The position numbers and the translations under genes are program-made. Of a stretch of 64,000 nucleotides of DNA, positions 25,204 to 34,367 are shown piece by piece (position 1 is the first letter of the stretch; each line of letters begins with the position of its first letter). Origin of the DNA: Bacteroidaceae bacterium (GTDB lineage Bacteria > Bacteroidota > Bacteroidia > Bacteroidales > Bacteroidaceae); the NCBI GenBank assembly GCA_017547165.1, contig JAFYQK010000001.1, forward strand, positions 283,422-347,421, given 5' to 3'. Under the pieces are notes generated by a model. It had not been told where the DNA came from. It did no database searches and saw only the letters and a list, made by a program, of their open reading frames with translations.

Positions 25204-25785
25204 ATGAATCAATTGAAAGTACTTTGGAATGGTATTATCAAGGAGAATCCCACCTTTGTTCTCCTCTTGGGTATGTGTCCCACATTGGGTACAACCAGTT
25301 CTGCCCTCAATGGTATGTCTATGGGTTTGGCCACTATGGCTGTGCTCATCTTCTCCAACCTGATAATCTCACTTATCAAGAACCTTGTTCCAGACATGGT
25401 GCGCATACCATCGTTCATCGTGGTCATAGCATCGCTGGTTACAATTCTGCAGATGTGCATCAAGGCCTTTGCTCCAGAGATAGACAAGTCACTTGGCTTG
25501 TTTATTCCCTTGATTGTGGTTAACTGCATCATCCTTGGTCGTGCCGAGGCATTTGCCGCCAAGAACGGTCCTATTAGTTCTGTTATGGACGGTATAGGTA
25601 TGGGTCTGGGTTTCACTTTGGGTCTCACATTGTTGGGTGCTGTGCGCGAATTGCTTGGTACGGGTAAGGTCTTCTCTTTGACAATCTTCCCCGATAGTTA
25701 TGGTGCCCTTGTCTTTGTCCTTGCCCCTGGAGCCTTCATTGCATTGGGTTTCCTGATAGCTATAGTAAATAAATTGAAGAATTAA
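25204..25785 (+). CDS. rnfE: Rnf complex subunit E
   Basis: A 193-residue integral membrane subunit with about six membrane segments, paired with RnfA in the complex. The start MNQLKVLWNGIIKENPTFVLLLGMCPTLGTT is the family N terminus, and the frame further upstream to 25147 overlaps rnfG and lacks coding character. Two-fold related halves with RnfA are part of the known ion-translocating module. It is followed after 2 bases by rnfA. Confidence 0.96.
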   Translation: MNQLKVLWNGIIKENPTFVLLLGMCPTLGTTSSALNGMSMGLATMAVLIFSNLIISLIKNLVPDMVRIPSFIVVIASLVTILQMCIKAFAPEIDKSLGLFIPLIVVNCIILGRAEAFAAKNGPISSVMDGIGMGLGFTLGLTLLGAVRELLGTGKVFSLTIFPDSYGALVFVLAPGAFIALGFLIAIVNKLKN

Positions 25786-25787
25786 TT

Positions 25788-26408
25788 ATGGCATACATAC
25801 TTATATTTATAACTGCGATATTTGTAAATAATGTCGTACTCAGTCAGTTCCTTGGCATTTGTCCTTTCCTTGGTGTCAGTAAGAAAGTAGAAACAGCCCT
25901 TGGTATGGGAGCAGCAGTAGCCTTTGTACTCACTTTGGCAACTATAGTAACATATCTCATACAGGTCTATGTTCTTGAGGCCTTTGGATTGGAGTATCTT
26001 CAGACCATTGCCTTTATCCTGATTATTGCCGCTCTTGTGCAGATGGTGGAGATAGTTCTCAAGAAGGTGTCTCCTTCGCTCTATCAGGCACTGGGTGTGT
26101 TCCTTCCTTTGATTACAACAAACTGTTGCATTCTTGGTGTTGCCATCCTTGTGGCACAGGGAACCTACAACACACAGGGACTGGAACCCAATCTCCTCAC
26201 CGGTGTTGTCTATGCCATTGCCACAGCCCTTGGTTTTGCCCTTGCAATGGTCATCTTTGCAGGCATCCGTGAGCACCTCTCTATGATGAATATCCCCCGC
26301 GGCATGCAAGGCATGGCAATAGCTCTTGTTACTGCTGGCCTTTTGGCTATGGCTTTCATGGGTTTCTCCGGAGTAGATGCAGGTTTGGCAAAAGCTTTAG
26401 GATTATAG
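25788..26408 (+). CDS. rnfA: Rnf complex subunit A
   Basis: A 206-residue integral membrane subunit with six predicted segments and the family motifs NNVVLSQFLGICPFLGVS and PLITTNCCILG, where the cysteines are thought to coordinate an Fe-S cluster between RnfA and RnfE. It is the last gene of the operon and is followed by a strong terminator. With it the window contains every Rnf subunit (B, C, D, G, E, A). Confidence 0.96.
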   Translation: MAYILIFITAIFVNNVVLSQFLGICPFLGVSKKVETALGMGAAVAFVLTLATIVTYLIQVYVLEAFGLEYLQTIAFILIIAALVQMVEIVLKKVSPSLYQALGVFLPLITTNCCILGVAILVAQGTYNTQGLEPNLLTGVVYAIATALGFALAMVIFAGIREHLSMMNIPRGMQGMAIALVTAGLLAMAFMGFSGVDAGLAKALGL

Positions 26409-26420
26409 AACTTACGAACA

Positions 26421-26467
26421 AAAAATGTGCGTCACTTGCTTTATATTTAAGTGGCGCACATTTTTTT
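26421..26467 (+). terminator. Terminator of the rnf operon
   Basis: The stem AAAAATGTGCGTCACTT / AAGTGGCGCACATTTTT (with wobble) is followed by T. It lies 13 bases after the rnfA stop. Confidence 0.85.
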
Positions 26468-26498
26468 GTACATCCCAAATAATATCTTCAGTGTTTTG

Positions 26499-26792
26499 CT
26501 ATTTCACATAGACCGGCTCCACTACAGATTCGTCGGGCCATTTGGGCAGATAGAGCAGGGCAGAGGGAGTGCCGCCCGCACCCGACCAATCGATACGGCG
26601 CAGGGTGCTGAAATCCGGCTGCCCGAACTCAAAGGAACGCCCATACAACATTATCGCACCATGCATAGGGTCCCTTTTCCAAAGTCCTCCGCCTCCCGTG
26701 CCATCTTCGCCCCAGGAGAGGAGGTCGTGGTGCAGGTACACGTTGCCGAACTTCAAGACACCATCCTGTGTGATAATGAATTTCTGGTACAT
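26499..26792 (-). CDS. Conserved Bacteroidales protein of unknown function
   Basis: A 97-residue protein when started at ATG 26792 (MYQKFIITQDG). It is rich in Trp, Tyr, Gly and Pro, with blocks LKFGNVYLHHDLL, GGGLWKRD, IMLYGRSFEFG and LPKWPDESVVEPVYV that I recognise as a conserved small Bacteroidales family without known function. There is no signal peptide or membrane segment. An upstream in-frame ATG at 26831 would overlap the predicted promoter, so I prefer 26792. It stands alone between the rnf terminator and the flavodoxin-type gene. Confidence 0.75.
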   Translation of the reverse strand: MYQKFIITQDGVLKFGNVYLHHDLLSWGEDGTGGGGLWKRDPMHGAIMLYGRSFEFGQPDFSTLRRIDWSGAGGTPSALLYLPKWPDESVVEPVYVK

Positions 26793-26828
26793 AACTTGAC
26801 GGATAATTATGAATGGACTGTTTTTATG

Positions 26829-26863
26829 CAAAAATAGAGATTTTACGCTATAATTAATCCAAA
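26829..26863 (-). promoter_or_regulatory. Predicted promoter of the small conserved protein gene
   Basis: On the minus strand TTTG (26860-26863) and, 23 bases later, TATTTTTG (26829-26836). The implied start of transcription falls after ATG 26831, which supports ATG 26792. Confidence 0.45.
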
Positions 26864-26983
26864 AATGCCATATTAGTCACAAATTTGCCTACATCTATGA
26901 TAAATATAAATATACGCTAAGCAAGACTTGCCGATGCTCCACGCCTGCTGGAGAAACTTTTTGAAAATTAACCCTGATTTGTG

Positions 26984-27790
26984 TTAAATCATAAACTTGT
27001 TTTCCTTGCGCTGGGAGAAGTTCTTTGCCAGAAGCGGGGCAAACGGCGTGGGGAACGAGCGTGCTCCTGTGGGGCATCCCTTCACGCAAGCACAGCATTT
27101 TATGCATTTCCCGGCTTCGGCCTTGTTGTCGACGATGGCTCCCGTTGGGCATATACCGGCGCATGCATCGCAATGTGTGCAAAGCGCCTCGTCCACAATA
27201 GGTGCAGAGGGCATCTGCATGCCGTCCTTCATCCATCCCATCACCGTTTGCTTGAAATGCATCATCACCTTGACATCCTGTTCGGGCTGCTCTATTTGCC
27301 TTGCATCTACAGCGTCATCGGGGTGGGTGGATGAAAGTTTCCGTGCAATGCCCTCTCCAAACATCATGGCACATGCCATGTCCTCCGTGTCGGGCCTGCC
27401 CACGGCAATGGGTGTCGCTGGGGTGGAGTAGGAGTGCTCGCCTATGAAGGTTCCTGCACCGATGAGGTGGAAGCCGCGAGCGCTGAGGAAATCCGATAGT
27501 TCCTCCAAGGCATGCTCGTAGTGCCTGTTGCCATACACCACCACAGCCACGGCAAGGGCACCGTTGCCCTGAAGCCCCTTCATCCTCTGCATGGCGGCGG
27601 GAGCCACTTGGCCGCCATATACAGGAACGGCAATAATGACAAGGTCGCTGGTGCCATACGCTTCTGCTGGCGGTGCATGGAAGGTCATGTCCGTGTGGCA
27701 GATGTGTTCATAACCTGTGCCCTGCGCTATGCCTTGCGCCACCTTTTTCGAAGTACCTGTGGGCGAGAAACTGAGAGTGTGTATGTTCAT
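26984..27790 (-). CDS. EFR1-family flavodoxin/ferredoxin fusion protein
   Basis: A 268-residue protein joining an N-terminal flavodoxin-like domain (FSPTGTSKKVAQGIA phosphate loop at about 8-22; AVPVYGGQVA; VVVYGNRHYEHAL) and a C-terminal double 4Fe-4S ferredoxin (CTHCDACAGICPTGA and CIKCCACVKGCPTGA). Proteins of this EFR1 type are taken to shuttle electrons, but the partners are not known. It stands alone and has a TATCTTTG promoter box about 30 bases upstream, divergent from the ABC exporter. Its GC content is clearly above that of its neighbours. Confidence 0.9.
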   Translation of the reverse strand: MNIHTLSFSPTGTSKKVAQGIAQGTGYEHICHTDMTFHAPPAEAYGTSDLVIIAVPVYGGQVAPAAMQRMKGLQGNGALAVAVVVYGNRHYEHALEELSDFLSARGFHLIGAGTFIGEHSYSTPATPIAVGRPDTEDMACAMMFGEGIARKLSSTHPDDAVDARQIEQPEQDVKVMMHFKQTVMGWMKDGMQMPSAPIVDEALCTHCDACAGICPTGAIVDNKAEAGKCIKCCACVKGCPTGARSFPTPFAPLLAKNFSQRKENKFMI

Positions 27791-27820
27791 AGAATGTATG
27801 CTTTATGCTTAACCTTAGGG

Positions 27821-27828
27821 CAAAGATA
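27821..27828 (-). promoter_or_regulatory. Predicted -7 box of the flavodoxin/ferredoxin gene
   Basis: The minus strand reads TATCTTTG, 31-38 bases before the start codon. Confidence 0.6.
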
Positions 27829-27901
27829 CTGATTTTACCCTGATTTTTTATCTTGATATAAATATTTGTAGCAAAAAAGTCGTGTTGGAGATGGAAAGTT
27901 G

Positions 27902-27909
27902 TATCTTTG
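27902..27909 (+). promoter_or_regulatory. Predicted -7 box of the MacAB-like exporter operon
   Basis: The plus strand reads TATCTTTG, 25-32 bases before ATG 27934. Confidence 0.6.
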
Positions 27910-27933
27910 TGACGTTTTAAAAACTATATTTTG

Positions 27934-28653
27934 ATGATACACCTTAGGGACATCAACAAGACATATTTTGGAGCGCAGCCCTTGCATGTGCTCAAAGGCA
28001 TAAATCTGGATATTGAGGAGGGCGAGTTTGTCTCCATCATGGGGCAATCCGGTTCGGGCAAGTCAACCCTGCTAAATATTCTGGGCATATTGGACAATTA
28101 CGATTCGGGCGAATATACTCTGGCTGGAACAAAGATATGGAATCTGTCCGAGTCAAAGGCGGCATATTACCGTAATAGGATGATAGGCTTCATCTTCCAA
28201 TCCTTCAATCTTATTGGTTTCAAGAATGCAGTGGAGAATGTGGAACTGCCTCTCTACTACCAGGGTGTGGGACGCAGGGAAAGGCATCGCCTGGCTATGG
28301 AATACCTCGACCGTTTGGGACTGGCCCAATGGGCGGAACACTATCCCAACGAGATGTCTGGCGGTCAGAAGCAGCGTGTAGCTATAGCACGTGCACTGAT
28401 AACGAAACCCAAGATAATCCTTGCCGATGAGCCAACAGGTGCTCTTGACTCCAAGACCAGTGTTGAGGTGATGCAGTTGCTCAAGGAACTGAATCGCAAC
28501 CAGGGTATGACCATAGTGGTGGTGACCCACGAAAGCGGTGTGGCCAACGAGACAAACAAGATCATACGCATACAGGACGGCATAATCGGCAACATAGAGA
28601 TAAATGAGGAGCACAATGCCTCGCCATTCGGCATTAATGGATACATGAAATGA
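27934..28653 (+). CDS. ABC transporter ATP-binding protein, MacB/LolD type
   Basis: A 239-residue ATPase: Walker A GQSGSGKST (about 40-48), Q-loop, signature MSGGQKQRVAIARAL, Walker B IILADEPTGALD and a switch histidine in VVVTHE. It powers the two FtsX/MacB-type permeases that follow. Translation should begin at ATG 27934; an in-frame TTG just before it is not needed. The stop overlaps the first permease start (ATGA). Family members drive mechanotransmission across the envelope with an adaptor and TolC. The substrate is unknown. Confidence 0.96.
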   Translation: MIHLRDINKTYFGAQPLHVLKGINLDIEEGEFVSIMGQSGSGKSTLLNILGILDNYDSGEYTLAGTKIWNLSESKAAYYRNRMIGFIFQSFNLIGFKNAVENVELPLYYQGVGRRERHRLAMEYLDRLGLAQWAEHYPNEMSGGQKQRVAIARALITKPKIILADEPTGALDSKTSVEVMQLLKELNRNQGMTIVVVTHESGVANETNKIIRIQDGIIGNIEINEEHNASPFGINGYMK

Positions 28654-29909
28654 TAGAACTCTTCAAGGAGATATGGGCAACGGTACGCCACAACAAGTTG
28701 CGCACGGCACTGACGGGTTTTGCTGTGGGATGGGGTATTTTCATTCTAATCTTCCTGCTCGGTGCCGGTAACGGCCTTATAAATGCGCAGATGCAGCAGT
28801 CGGATCGCTTCCTGGCAAATTCAATGGTTGTCTTTGGTGGATGGACAAGCAAACCATATAACGGTTTCGACCAGGGACGGCACATAGAACTGAACAACAG
28901 GGATATGCTTGCCACGTCCAACAACTTTACGGAAAACATTCAGGAAACGGGTGCTACGCTTTGGAAGGTAGCCAATACATTCAGCCTGGGTCCCAATTAT
29001 GTGGCGGCACAGAATATATGTGGTGCATATCCGGTGAAGTTGAAGATAGACAAGATAGAGATAGTGAATGGACGGTTCATAAACGAAATAGACATACGGG
29101 AGAAACGCAAGGTTATCGTACTCACGCAGACACAAGCAAAGGAACTTTCCAAGAATGTAAGTTACCTTCTGGGTAAGTACATAAGGGTGAACGATAGCAT
29201 GTTTCGTGTGGTGGGAATAAGCAAGGATGACAAGTCTGGGGAGAATAATACGGCTTATTCACCGTTTACCACCATATCCTCCATCTACAACTATGGACAT
29301 AATGTGGACAGAATAGAGTTCACCTTCAGCGGAGTCTCTACTCAGGAGGAAAGTGATGCCTTTGAGGACAGATATCGTGCACGCATCAATGCCAATCACG
29401 ATGCTGCGCCTGATGACGAGAGTGCCTTGTGGATATGGAACAGACATGCCCAAAGTTTGCAGATGAATACAGGTCTTGGTATCTTGCGCACGGCATTGTG
29501 GGTGGTTGGTTTGTTTACATTGCTTAGCGGCATTGTGGGCGTGAGCAATATCATGCTCATCACCGTTAAGGAGCGAACACGCGAGTTTGGCATACGCAAG
29601 GCTCTCGGTGCCGGCACATGGTCGATACTGAGGATGATAATTGTGGAGAGTGTGGCCATAACTACATTCTTCGGCTACATGGGAATGCTTTGTGGCGTGC
29701 TTGCTAACGAATATATGAATGCCACTATTGGTCAGGAGGTGGTAGACACCGGTATCTTTCAGGCTACCATGTTCCTGAACCCCACTGTTGGTTTGGATGT
29801 ATGTGTGCAGGCAACCCTGGTGATGATAGTGGCAGGTACTGTCGCTGGCCTTATCCCTGCCTTTAAGGCGGCACGCGTAAGACCTATTGTTGCACTTAAT
29901 GCCAAATAG
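28650..29909 (+). CDS. MacB-type ABC permease, first of two
   Basis: A 419-residue permease with one N-terminal membrane segment (about 20-41), a periplasmic MacB-core domain (about 42-280) and three C-terminal segments (about 285-400). The coupling motif TREFGIRKALGAG lies just after the second membrane segment. It overlaps the ATPase by 4 bases and is followed after 21 bases by a second permease of the same kind, so the active transporter is probably a heterodimer rather than the MacB homodimer of Escherichia coli. Confidence 0.93.
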   Translation: MIELFKEIWATVRHNKLRTALTGFAVGWGIFILIFLLGAGNGLINAQMQQSDRFLANSMVVFGGWTSKPYNGFDQGRHIELNNRDMLATSNNFTENIQETGATLWKVANTFSLGPNYVAAQNICGAYPVKLKIDKIEIVNGRFINEIDIREKRKVIVLTQTQAKELSKNVSYLLGKYIRVNDSMFRVVGISKDDKSGENNTAYSPFTTISSIYNYGHNVDRIEFTFSGVSTQEESDAFEDRYRARINANHDAAPDDESALWIWNRHAQSLQMNTGLGILRTALWVVGLFTLLSGIVGVSNIMLITVKERTREFGIRKALGAGTWSILRMIIVESVAITTFFGYMGMLCGVLANEYMNATIGQEVVDTGIFQATMFLNPTVGLDVCVQATLVMIVAGTVAGLIPAFKAARVRPIVALNAK

Positions 29910-29930
29910 GGTGGAGGGAGGTAAACTGGT

Positions 29931-31166
29931 ATGACAGAATTTCTTAGAGAAATATTAGATACAATATCCCGCAACAAAAGCCGTAGTTTACTAACGGGTT
30001 TCGGTATCTTCTGGGGTATCTTTATGCTTGTGAGTCTCATTGGCGGTACGCACGGACTCAAGGAATTGCTGAATAGTAACTTTAGCAACTTTGCTACCAA
30101 TTCAGCCATGGTGTGGGCAAAACCTACAACAAAGGTATACAAGGGTTTCCAGAAGGGGAGAACATGGCAGATGACTATGGACGACATTAAACGCGTGAAG
30201 AACAACATCACAGAATTGGATGTGGTTACACCCGTTCTCTTCGGAGGTAACAAGTTGTCTGTGTTTGGGGAACATAGTTTTAGTGCCAATGTTAACGGCG
30301 TTACTCACGACTATCAAAAGGTATGTACGCCCGAAATGCGATACGGACGCCACATCAATGCTATGGATATTATTCAGGACCGTAAGGTGTGCGTGATTGG
30401 AAAACAGGTGTATGACAATCTTTTCCCTGACGGAGGCGACCCCTTGGGCAAGAGCATACGCATAGACTCCACTTACTATCGTGTGGTGGGAGTGGATGTA
30501 AATCCTGGCAACTTCTCCATTGGCGGTCGCACTGACGAAAGCATATTGGTGCCCATCAGTGTTATGCAGAGGGTCTATAATTATGGCAATGAGGTGCATC
30601 TTATTGCACTCACGGCCAAGGAAGGAATAAAGATAGGCCTTCTAACCGACCATATCCGCCAGATGATAGCACGACATCATCTTATTAGTCCTGAGGACGA
30701 ACAGGCTATTTCTGTTTTTAACACCGAGGTGCTTTTTGGCATACTGGACAGCCTTTTCAAGGGAGTTACTTTTCTAAGTTGGCTTGTGGGCATAGGCACA
30801 CTGCTTGCCGGAGCAATAGGCGTGAGCAACATCATGATGGTGACGGTGAAGGAGCGTACTGTGGAGATAGGTATTCGTCGCGCCATTGGCGCCACCCCCA
30901 GGATGATACTGACACAGATCATCTCCGAGAGCATTGTGCTGACCGCCGTAGCCGGCATGATAGGCGTACTGTTTGCCGTATCCGTTCTGCAGATGATAGA
31001 ATTAGCAAATACCACGGACGGTGTTGTGGCGGCACGTTTCCAAGTGGACTTCTGGACGGCTATCATTGCTACCTTGCTCTTGTGCCTGTTGGGTGCTATG
31101 GCAGGCATGGCACCAGCACTTCGTGCCATGGCCATAAAGCCTGTGGATGCAATGAGAGACGAGTGA
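29931..31166 (+). CDS. MacB-type ABC permease, second of two
   Basis: A 411-residue permease with the same four-segment plan (segments at about 20-40 and three from 280 on), a periplasmic domain and the coupling motif TVEIGIRRAIGAT. It is similar in design to, but not a near copy of, the preceding permease. An adaptor gene follows after 57 bases, completing an exporter unit without its own outer-membrane channel. Confidence 0.93.
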   Translation: MTEFLREILDTISRNKSRSLLTGFGIFWGIFMLVSLIGGTHGLKELLNSNFSNFATNSAMVWAKPTTKVYKGFQKGRTWQMTMDDIKRVKNNITELDVVTPVLFGGNKLSVFGEHSFSANVNGVTHDYQKVCTPEMRYGRHINAMDIIQDRKVCVIGKQVYDNLFPDGGDPLGKSIRIDSTYYRVVGVDVNPGNFSIGGRTDESILVPISVMQRVYNYGNEVHLIALTAKEGIKIGLLTDHIRQMIARHHLISPEDEQAISVFNTEVLFGILDSLFKGVTFLSWLVGIGTLLAGAIGVSNIMMVTVKERTVEIGIRRAIGATPRMILTQIISESIVLTAVAGMIGVLFAVSVLQMIELANTTDGVVAARFQVDFWTAIIATLLLCLLGAMAGMAPALRAMAIKPVDAMRDE

Positions 31167-31223
31167 CAGTGCTCTGACGAGTGACGGTATAATGATTTAG
31201 AAAATATAATACAACGGACATAT

Positions 31224-32321
31224 ATGAAAAAGTATTCAAAACTATTCTTTGCCCTCATTGCCCTGGTGGTATTTGTTGGCACTTTCGTGTTCCTGTGGCA
31301 GAAGTCATTGCCTAAGGAGATTCGCTACAACGAAATCACGCCCCAGAAGGAAACCATAACGAAGAGCACCATCATAACAGGCAGGATAGAGCCTCGTGAC
31401 GAGGTGAATGTCAAACCTCAGATAAGCGGTATTATCTCCGAGATATATAAAGAGGCAGGTGAAACCGTAAAGGCAGGTGAGGTAATAGCCAAGGTAAAGG
31501 TGATTCCCGAGATGAACCAACTCACCTCGGCGCAGAGCCGTGTGCGTCTGGCTGAAATAAATCTCAGTCAGGTAAAGACGGATTACGAGCGCTACCAGCG
31601 CCTGTTTGACAAGCAGTTGGTAAGTTCTTCGGAATACGAGAAGATTCGCCAGCAATACTTGCAGGCTCAGGAGGAGAAGGCAGCTGCCGACGATGCCCTG
31701 CTCGTGGTAAGCGAGGGTGTATCACGAAGCAATGCCAATGCAAGCACAACCCTTATACGTTCCACTATATCAGGTCTGATACTGGACGTGCCTGTTAAGG
31801 TGGGCAACTCCGTAATTCTTAGCAACACCTTCAACGAGGGTACCACCATTGCCTGTGTGGCAAACATGAGCGACCTCATTTTCCGTGGCAATATTGATGA
31901 GAGCGAGGTGGGTCGCATCCATGCCGGCATGCCCATGTCCATTACGATAGGTGCCCTGCAGAACCTGCGTTTCAGCGCCCTGTTGGAGTACATCTCGCCC
32001 AAGGCGGTGCAGAGCAATGGCGCCAACCAGTTTGAGATAAAAGCCTCTGTGTCCATCAATGATAGTGTGCAGATGCGTTCTGGTTACAGTGCAAATGCCG
32101 AGATTGTGCTGGCTCAGGTCAAGGATGTACTCTGTGTTCCTGAGAGTACTATTGAGTTCACCAACGATTCCACTTTCGTACATGTGGTGCAGGGTGTCGG
32201 TGACAAGAAGACATACCTGCGCACTCATGTGGAGACAGGTCTTAGCGATGGTGTGAAGATAGAGATCATAAAAGGTATTACTGATAAGGACTTAATCCGT
32301 GGTCCTCAGATTGTAGAGTAG
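31224..32321 (+). CDS. MacA/HlyD-type periplasmic adaptor
   Basis: A 365-residue protein with an N-terminal anchor (about 6-24), a lipoyl-type barrel (VKPQISGIISEIYKEAGETVKAGEVIAKVK), a coiled-coil hairpin (about 90-170) and beta-barrel and membrane-proximal domains after it (SDLIFRGNIDESEVGRI). Such adaptors join the inner-membrane permease to a TolC-type channel. No tolC gene is next to it; the only one in the window is at 54.6-56.2 kb with another exporter. It is the last gene of this unit. Confidence 0.92.
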   Translation: MKKYSKLFFALIALVVFVGTFVFLWQKSLPKEIRYNEITPQKETITKSTIITGRIEPRDEVNVKPQISGIISEIYKEAGETVKAGEVIAKVKVIPEMNQLTSAQSRVRLAEINLSQVKTDYERYQRLFDKQLVSSSEYEKIRQQYLQAQEEKAAADDALLVVSEGVSRSNANASTTLIRSTISGLILDVPVKVGNSVILSNTFNEGTTIACVANMSDLIFRGNIDESEVGRIHAGMPMSITIGALQNLRFSALLEYISPKAVQSNGANQFEIKASVSINDSVQMRSGYSANAEIVLAQVKDVLCVPESTIEFTNDSTFVHVVQGVGDKKTYLRTHVETGLSDGVKIEIIKGITDKDLIRGPQIVE

Positions 32322-32419
32322 TGGTGTAGCATTCTTGTGTCTTCTAATGGAGTCAGAAGAGACTACAGTTTTTTTGTGAGTGAACTTCTCGCTATGCAAT
32401 ATTATAAGATTATATATAG

Positions 32420-32460
32420 AAAGAATCCCATGAGGTGCGGTACTCATGGGATTCTTTATT
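32420..32460. terminator. Bidirectional terminator between adaptor and Hsp20
   Basis: AAAGAATCCCATGA / TCATGGGATTCTTT forms a perfect 14-base stem with A and T flanks. It closes the exporter operon and the convergent hsp20 transcript. Confidence 0.8.
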
Positions 32461-32485
32461 TTGTTAATTTGCTATAGACATAAGG

Positions 32486-32929
32486 TCATTTGACCTCGAT
32501 AGCTCGGTGTGACTGCACTTCGGCCTCCTTGTTACGTTTGGGCAGAGCTATGCTCAGTACACCATCTGATACCTGTGCAGAGATATTGTCTGCATCCACG
32601 TTTTCGGGAAGACGGAATGTCTGTTGGTAGTTGCTGTAGTAGAACTCGCGACGCAGATAACGTTCCTTGTGTCCATCCTCTCTCTCATCCTGCTTGTGCT
32701 CCATCTTGTTTTCGATGGCTATCTGCAGATTGCCGTCGTTGGTCACATGCACACGGCAGAACTCTTTTCTTATGCCTGGTGCAGCCATCTCTATGGTATA
32801 GGTCTTTGCATCTTCCTTCACGTTGATGGCAGGTGTGGTGTCGTTCACCCTGTACATCCAGTTCTTTCCGAAGAACTCGTCAAACATTGTTGGCATCCAA
32901 TTGCGGTTGTTAATCATCATTGGTAACAT
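32486..32929 (-). CDS. Hsp20-family small heat shock protein
   Basis: A 147-residue holdase chaperone. The alpha-crystallin domain spans about residues 36-135 (INVKEDAKTYTIEMAAPGI, YSNYQQTFRLPENVD, DGVLSIALPK), and the C-terminal tail has an I-x-V type motif (AIEVK). The N-terminal arm is short and hydrophobic. An unusually good Shine-Dalgarno (AAAAGGAG) lies 10 bases before the ATG. No CIRCE or other heat-shock operator is evident. Confidence 0.95.
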   Translation of the reverse strand: MLPMMINNRNWMPTMFDEFFGKNWMYRVNDTTPAINVKEDAKTYTIEMAAPGIRKEFCRVHVTNDGNLQIAIENKMEHKQDEREDGHKERYLRREFYYSNYQQTFRLPENVDADNISAQVSDGVLSIALPKRNKEAEVQSHRAIEVK

Positions 32930-33063
32930 AACTTAATCTCCTTTTACCTTTAGTTAATAATATAATGTGTGTATTTCTCTTTATAGACCCATTGCCATGT
33001 GTTGTGGGCCTACACCATTATATCCGCAATTCTGCTGCCAAAGCATTGATTGTTAAGGAGTTT

Positions 33064-33131
33064 GAAAAACGGACAACATTCTGTCAGTTGTGTTAATATG
33101 TTTAACACAGGCACTGACGTGCTGTCCGTTT
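33064..33131 (-). terminator. Terminator after the TonB-domain gene
   Basis: AAACGGACA and its complement form the base of a long, branched hairpin (inner arms GTCAGT / ACTGAC and GTGTTAA / TTAACAC) followed on the minus strand by TTTTTC. It lies just after the TonB-domain gene. Confidence 0.65.
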
Positions 33132-33150
33132 CCTTGCCAAAGTGGCTTGT

Positions 33151-33633
33151 CTATTTGGTTGTATTGGAATTTTTCGGTTGAAGTTTGAACATTACTGGTA
33201 TGGTTAATTTTACTCTTACCACTTTGCCCTTGTGAGTGCCAGGTTGCCATCGTGGCATCTTCTTTATGACACGCATGGCCTCCTTATCGAGGTGTTTGTT
33301 GCCCGATGTTTGTAGTACCTTAACATCTGTCACTTTACCGTCTTTGTCAACAACGAAGTTGATGATGGAGCGTCCTTCTATTCCCTCCTTCGCACACTTC
33401 TTGGGGTAGCGCACGTTTGTCCTCATGTATTCCATCATTGCTGGCATGCCACCAGGGTATTGTGGCAGATTCTCCACTACAGTATGTACCTTGTTGTCAT
33501 CGTCCTTCTCGGCCGAGCAACATTCATCATGCACAGGAGTCTTTGCATCTGCCTCTGCACGGCAAACCTTTGTGCCAAACATGGTCATTGCTATCGTAGC
33601 AACGATGGTTAATAGTTTAAAGCGTCTATTCAT
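33151..33633 (-). CDS. Exported TonB C-terminal-domain protein
   Basis: A 160-residue protein with a signal peptide (residues 1-26) and a TonB C-terminal domain (about 56-150: LPQYPGGMPAMMEYM, YPKKCAKEGIEGRSIINFVVD, VLQTSGNKHLDKEAMRVI, MPRWQPG). Unlike classical TonB it has no membrane anchor followed by a proline-rich linker, so it is probably released into the periplasm or only transiently membrane-bound. Its partner, if any, is not adjacent. A TATATTTG box lies about 27 bases upstream. Confidence 0.88.
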   Translation of the reverse strand: MNRRFKLLTIVATIAMTMFGTKVCRAEADAKTPVHDECCSAEKDDDNKVHTVVENLPQYPGGMPAMMEYMRTNVRYPKKCAKEGIEGRSIINFVVDKDGKVTDVKVLQTSGNKHLDKEAMRVIKKMPRWQPGTHKGKVVRVKLTIPVMFKLQPKNSNTTK

Positions 33634-33659
33634 AGCAAGAATTCGTTTGTATCATACGC

Positions 33660-33667
33660 AAATATAC
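33660..33667 (-). promoter_or_regulatory. Predicted -7 box of the TonB-domain gene
   Basis: The minus strand reads TATATTTG, matching TAnnTTTG, 27-34 bases before the start codon. Confidence 0.5.
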
Positions 33668-33889
33668 GAAAATACCTTTGATAATAAGTATAATGTAGCT
33701 GGCATTATTTTTCATTCTTATGTTATTTACGTACCTTTCTCACATCTCGTCTTAATGATAGACTAGTCCTCATTGTAAAAGGACTGGTTTATGAATGGTG
33801 AAGCGTGTTAGTGTTCAAACGAGATAAGATTGTTAGGGGCGGCATTGATGTTGTGAAGGAATATATAGAGAGGCACACGCCCCCGAAAG

Positions 33890-34342
33890 CTAATGGCTAC
33901 AACTATTGCACGAACTCTGATGGCTTATGTCGGAGGACTGTTGCAGGATTTCTAATGCCTTGTCCTTGTTTGACGAGAAAGAGAATTGTTTCACAATATC
34001 TGTAACATCTCTGTCTATCATCCGGGGTGCAAGGACTTTCAAAGCCTTTAATTTCGCGTCATCAAAGGAAATCATCGAGAGTAGTTTGGCGCACTGCTTG
34101 CTATTGAAGTAACTGCTGATGCAAGCCACTTTGATGATTCCAATCTTCTTTTCATGGAAAGAGGCATCATCCACTACTTCGCACATCATCTTGAAGTCTT
34201 TATTATGCATAGCCCTGGGTCTGCGCTCATATCTCATCTCCTTCCTGTGGTGATGCTCCACCTCATGTCTCTGCACCGATGCCATCATTGGCATGGCAAG
34301 TGTAAATAGCATAACAAGTGCAATAATTGATTTCTTATTCAT
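33890..34342 (-). CDS. DUF4476-type exported protein
   Basis: A 150-residue protein with a signal peptide (1-20). The C-terminal part (about 48-135) has the DUF4476 pattern: F...K...IK, YFNSKQCAKLLSMISFDDAKLKALK, and MIDRDVTDIVKQFSFSSNKDKALEIL. A His/Arg-rich stretch (HEVEHHHRKEMRYERR) precedes it and a Ser/Cys-rich tail follows. Function unknown. It lies 25 bases after the previous gene of the ECF sigma unit and is probably its last member. Confidence 0.82.
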   Translation of the reverse strand: MNKKSIIALVMLFTLAMPMMASVQRHEVEHHHRKEMRYERRPRAMHNKDFKMMCEVVDDASFHEKKIGIIKVACISSYFNSKQCAKLLSMISFDDAKLKALKVLAPRMIDRDVTDIVKQFSFSSNKDKALEILQQSSDISHQSSCNSCSH

Positions 34343-34367
34343 AATCTTCTAACGTTTAGGTATTCAC

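Noticed and set aside
26793-26831. Longer start for the small conserved protein (ATG 26831)
   Set aside because: The predicted -7 box overlaps this ATG, and the family-like sequence starts at 26792.
31224-32321. Assigning the 27.9-32.3 kb exporter as a macrolide efflux system (MacAB)
   Set aside because: Only the architecture matches; there are two separate permeases, and no substrate can be inferred from the sequence.
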